NCBI RefSeq assembly: GCF_014642855.1
Contig: NZ_BMJB01000001.1
Coordinates: 2,418,001-2,482,000 of the forward strand
Direction: 5' to 3'
Length of the DNA stretch: 64,000 nucleotides
Source: Edaphobacter acidisoli
Lineage (GTDB): Bacteria; Acidobacteriota; Terriglobia; Terriglobales; Acidobacteriaceae
Of this stretch, positions 61,489 to 64,000 are shown piece by piece. Within the stretch, counting starts at the first letter, position 1. The number at the start of each line of letters is the position of its first letter. Under the pieces are notes generated by a model. The model had not been told where the DNA came from. It ran no database searches and saw only the letters and a program-made list of their open reading frames with translations. The translations under genes and the position numbers were made by a program.

Positions 61489-62784
61489 TTAGCGCTTACC
61501 GTTGGTTGGGGCAAGACGCCGTCTCCTTGAGACGGGCTTGTGCGTAGTGCGTTCGTGTTGCGCCGCATGTGGGGAGTGATAGTAGCCTGAGTGACGTTGT
61601 AATGCAATTGCACCGGCTCCGCGCAGACGGGCAAGTTCGCCATCGCTTGTGATCATAATTCTAGGTGCTGTGCCGGCAAGCATCTGGGATTCAAGCTCAT
61701 TCTGAACGATTGGCCCGAAGGTGGACCAGGACGCGGTGATATCGCCAGTCAGCAGGATGACCTCAGGCGAGAGCGCAGCAGTAACGAGACGGAGGCCGCG
61801 ACCGAGGTGCGCTGCCTGTTTCGTAAGGGCGGAGACGGCGTGCTTGTCACCGTCTTCGGCGCGATGTAGTAGTTCCTGAATTGTAATGGGTGGCGCGCCC
61901 TGATTGAGCTCCGCATAGTAACGAAGAGCGGCGCGCGAAGAGGCGAACATCTCCCAGCAGCCTTTCATGCCACAACCACATTGTGGACCGGAGGGATCGA
62001 TGGGGATGTGACCGAACTCGCCGGCGAGCCCATCTTTACCCACGATGATCTGGCCATTGGCGAGAATGGCCGTGCCCACGCCCTCGGAAATGGTAATGAG
62101 TGCAGCATTGCGCACACCATCCATGCGGCCGAACCACATCTCCGACAGAAGCGCGGCGTTGGCGGCGTTGCTTAACTCGACGCGCAGACTGATTCTCTTT
62201 TCGACAGCGCTCTTGATGTCGTACTGCGACCACTTGAGATTAGGCGAGAGGATTAGCCTCTGCGTGGCTGGATCGACGCGGCCGGGCAGGCTAATGCCAA
62301 CGCCCTCGAACGTCTTGCTCGGATGTGACCTCTGCATCCGCTTCATGCACTCGACCATGTTGTTAACACCCCGCTCAGGCTCGGAGACCAGAGGAATGAC
62401 CTCGCGGGCGAGGAACCTCCCGTTCAGGTCCACAACTGCAACAATCGCCTGGTTGGGCCGGATGTCTGCGGCGAGCATAACGAGATCGTCGTTCAGCGAG
62501 ATGAGTGTTGGTCGGCGTCCACGCGGGCGTTGTACCGCAGCACCTTCGACGACCCATTTCTCAGTGAGCAGCTGCTCGATGATGGCCGAGATCGTGCTTG
62601 GTTGGAGTCCCGAGATGCGCGAAAGATCGGCGCGAGAGACGGGCTGACGCGTGCGCACCAACTCCAGCACGATGTCGCGATTGATATCGCGTGCGACTTC
62701 GCTGGAGGCGAGTTTGGAGTAGGCAAGATCTACCCGATTCACACCTTTGGCACTTCCATTCGCAACTGAAACCTTTTCAGGCAT
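61489..62784 (-). CDS. ROK-family transcriptional regulator
   Basis: A 431-residue repressor. N-terminal winged helix (about 32-92: RADLSRISGLQPSTISAIIEQLL, then a wing RPRGRRP) and a C-terminal ROK sugar-binding domain with the zinc motif CGCGMKGCWE and the ROK block LITISEGVGTAI. The inducer is probably a xylan- or glucuronate-derived sugar. The AGGAG ribosome site of this gene overlaps the stop codon of the SDR gene (TAGGAG), so the two are cotranscribed and translationally coupled. It probably acts on the palindrome in the promoter upstream of the SDR gene. It converges with manD. Confidence 0.93.
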   Translation of the reverse strand: MPEKVSVANGSAKGVNRVDLAYSKLASSEVARDINRDIVLELVRTRQPVSRADLSRISGLQPSTISAIIEQLLTEKWVVEGAAVQRPRGRRPTLISLNDDLVMLAADIRPNQAIVAVVDLNGRFLAREVIPLVSEPERGVNNMVECMKRMQRSHPSKTFEGVGISLPGRVDPATQRLILSPNLKWSQYDIKSAVEKRISLRVELSNAANAALLSEMWFGRMDGVRNAALITISEGVGTAILANGQIIVGKDGLAGEFGHIPIDPSGPQCGCGMKGCWEMFASSRAALRYYAELNQGAPPITIQELLHRAEDGDKHAVSALTKQAAHLGRGLRLVTAALSPEVILLTGDITASWSTFGPIVQNELESQMLAGTAPRIMITSDGELARLRGAGAIALQRHSGYYHSPHAAQHERTTHKPVSRRRRLAPTNGKR

Positions 62785-62792
62785 CGCGGCTC

Positions 62793-63557
62793 CTATTGGT
62801 TGACCCCACTGGCAAGCTGCCCACCATCCACGACGATGATTTGGCCCGTCGTGTATGAGCTTTCGTCGGAGGCAAAATACACCGCCGCACCTACAACCTC
62901 TTCAACTGCTCCGAACCGGCGCATTGGCGAACGCAGGAGCAACTCTTTGCCTCGCGGCGACTCGATAATCTTGCGATTGAGGTCCGTGGGGAAGATGCCT
63001 GGTGCAATTGCATTGACCGAGACTCCGGAGGACGACCACTCGACAGCGAGAGAGCGTGTCAATGCAGCGACAGCAGCTTTGCTGGCGCCATAGGCAGCAA
63101 CTTCGTGAAAGGCAACGAAGGTGGAAAGTGACGCAATATTGATGATTCTGCCGTACCCCCGCTCGAGCATTGATTTGCCGAAGATCTGGCAGGCGCGCAG
63201 CGTTCCAGTCAGATTGACGTCCATGATTCGGTCCCATGTTTCCTCAGAGCATTCAAGCGTTGGGACGCGCGAGGTCATGCCTGCACAATTTACGAGGATA
63301 TCCACCTTGCCGAATGCTGCGATCACGGCATCGTGTAAGGCTTCAAGAGAGCTACGATCTGCCACGTCGGAGACGATCCGGAGCGTGGCAGCCCCGTATG
63401 CCTCCAGGTCTTGCGCCATCTGTTCAACAGACTGCGCGGAGCGGGAGCTTGCAACGACTCCAGCACCTGCGCCAGACAAGCCAAGTGCGATTGCGCGGCC
63501 AATTCCCTGCGTACCTCCAATCACTACTGCCGTCTTCCCGTTCAAACATGCTGTCAT
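62793..63557 (-). CDS. SDR-family oxidoreductase
   Basis: A 254-residue classical short-chain dehydrogenase. ATG 63557 is preferred because AAGGA sits 5 bases upstream; a GTG at 63572 would include that site. Cofactor motif GGTQGIGRAIALGL; acidic-residue-free beta-2 end (VASSRSAQ) favours NADP(H); catalytic tyrosine/lysine in YGASKAAVA, and serine in IINIASLST. Clustering with manD and the ROK gene suggests a sugar-acid reductase such as fructuronate/mannonate oxidoreductase or a gluconate 5-dehydrogenase relative; the actual substrate is inference. Confidence 0.9.
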   Translation of the reverse strand: MTACLNGKTAVVIGGTQGIGRAIALGLSGAGAGVVASSRSAQSVEQMAQDLEAYGAATLRIVSDVADRSSLEALHDAVIAAFGKVDILVNCAGMTSRVPTLECSEETWDRIMDVNLTGTLRACQIFGKSMLERGYGRIINIASLSTFVAFHEVAAYGASKAAVAALTRSLAVEWSSSGVSVNAIAPGIFPTDLNRKIIESPRGKELLLRSPMRRFGAVEEVVGAAVYFASDESSYTTGQIIVVDGGQLASGVNQ

Positions 63558-63594
63558 CAGCGTCCTTATCACTTTGGCCAGAGAGAGCGATCTA

Positions 63595-63624
63595 TTTATA
63601 TTTCCATTGGAAAATATGCCACAA
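63595..63624 (-). promoter_or_regulatory. Promoter of the SDR-ROK operon
   Basis: On the minus strand a -35-like box TTGTGG (63624-63619), an 18-base spacer and -10 box TATAAA (63600-63595) lie upstream of the SDR start at 63557. The spacer holds the palindrome described separately. Confidence 0.55.
63601..63613. promoter_or_regulatory. Perfect palindrome within the SDR-ROK promoter
   Basis: TTTCCATTGGAAA, a perfect 6-1-6 palindrome around a central T, lying inside the spacer between the -35 and -10 boxes, 44 bases upstream of the SDR start codon. Position and symmetry fit an operator, plausibly for the ROK protein encoded in the same operon. I see no second copy upstream of the GH3 or permease genes. 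Confidence 0.55.
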
Positions 63625-63796
63625 TTTTACTGAACTTCCGAGGCTCTCATCATAATATTCGCAAGGATGTTCTTGTAGAAAAAGTTCCATGTGCATAAAT
63701 TTTTCAGCATTTATCTATTGACTTGGAATTTGCGAAGGTGAACAGCAGAACACCTTGATTAATTTATCCAGGTAAAAAACTAATATTTATTTTAGT

Positions 63797-63810
63797 GAGA
63801 ACGTTTTCTC
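63797..63810. promoter_or_regulatory. Possible operator upstream of glpK
   Basis: GAGAACGTTTTCTC, arms GAGAA/TTCTC around a CG-containing centre, resembling LacI-type operators. It precedes a TAGAAT hexamer at about 63828-63833 that could be a -10 box for glpK. The match is imperfect and the site is a guess. Confidence 0.25.
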
Positions 63811-63920
63811 CGATGCGGGGCTACGGGTAGAATCCTTTACGGCAAACTTCCAGACCGCAATACGTCGCAAAATAAGGACGTGACTGCTTTCTGAAGCCGA
63901 AACATAGAGGGGTGTTCAAC

Positions 63921-64000
63921 TTGGCCAACAGGCAGTACATTCTTGCACTTGATCAGGGAACAACCAGTTCGCGCGCCATGGTCATCGACGAGACCGGCAG
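63921..64000 (+). CDS. glpK: Glycerol kinase, N-terminal fragment at window edge
   Basis: The first 26 codons of a FGGY-family kinase. From TTG 63921 the residues run LANRQYILALDQGTTSSRAM, containing the ATP-binding DQGTTSSR motif that is typical of glycerol kinase. AGAGGGG lies just upstream as the ribosome site; a GTG at 63912 is an alternative. The rest lies beyond the window. It is divergent from the SDR-ROK operon. Other FGGY kinases share this motif, so a related sugar kinase is possible. Confidence 0.85.
   Translation, partial: MANRQYILALDQGTTSSRAMVIDETG

Noticed and set aside
1..64000. CRISPR arrays, insertion sequences, prophage or toxin-antitoxin modules
   Set aside because: No regularly spaced direct repeats, transposase, integrase or phage structural genes were seen on either strand. 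The only direct repeat noted is the two-copy 43-base element.

Overview
The window is a high-GC stretch of a bacterial chromosome with the marks of an aerobic, plant-polymer-degrading soil Acidobacteriota (family Acidobacteriaceae; Edaphobacter, Granulicella or Terriglobus-like). The signs are two Oar-like TonB-dependent receptors of over 1100 residues with an N-terminal carboxypeptidase-regulatory domain, a PEP-CTERM protein, DUF2911 and SIMPL proteins, many secreted glycoside hydrolases, and an Fe-S ETF:menaquinone oxidoreductase fused to a cytochrome-b-like membrane domain. The taxonomic call is inference from gene content. No phage, IS element, integrase or CRISPR array was seen.

Layout. 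0-3.2 kb: 3' part of gcvPB with a small unknown gene, DUF2911, tRNA-Arg(CCG), a PEP-CTERM protein. 3.5-13.8 kb, all on the minus strand: two large TonB-dependent receptors separated by DUF2237 and an ABC-F ATPase, then a VIT-family metal transporter. The second receptor has a near-consensus promoter overlapped by two palindromes. 13.9-19.3 kb: DEAD-box helicase with a long structured leader, then a flippase / methyltransferase / family 9 glycosyltransferase cassette. 19.3-28.6 kb: msrA, rluB, scpB, [GH10 xylanase on the other strand], scpA, trpS with an unexplained C-terminal domain, site-2 protease, an acyltransferase, a SIMPL protein. 28.7-38.3 kb: small unknown genes, the EMO-etfB-etfA electron-transfer operon, a structured spacer, a GAF-GGDEF diguanylate cyclase, an unknown secreted protein, and the glnK-amt ammonium pair. 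38.4-50.8 kb: sodium symporter, secreted alpha/beta hydrolase, MBL hydrolase, type II NADH dehydrogenase, a secreted two-gene unit containing an apparently dead matrixin-type metalloprotease, thioredoxin reductase, YggS and YggU. 50.8-64 kb: a pectin/glucuronoxylan locus (GH28, SIS-domain isomerase, permease, GH3, GH67, ManD, ROK repressor, SDR) and the first codons of glpK.

How parts fit together. GH3 and GH67 would release xylose and (methyl)glucuronate from xylan oligomers. The SDR and ManD could carry glucuronate-derived fructuronate through mannonate to 2-keto-3-deoxygluconate, under a ROK repressor encoded in the same operon as the SDR. EtfBA passes electrons from acyl-CoA dehydrogenases to the membrane Fe-S protein and menaquinone. 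GlnK gates Amt. ScpA and ScpB are condensin partners whose genes are kept apart here by a xylanase gene.

No clearly new multi-gene defence or mobile system was found. The most unusual items are the inactivated matrixin and its partner, the double-palindrome promoter of the second receptor, the TrpS C-terminal domain, the split scpA/scpB cluster with its expanded ScpB, an operator inside the SDR-ROK promoter, and the structured spacer with a 35-codon ORF before the GGDEF gene.
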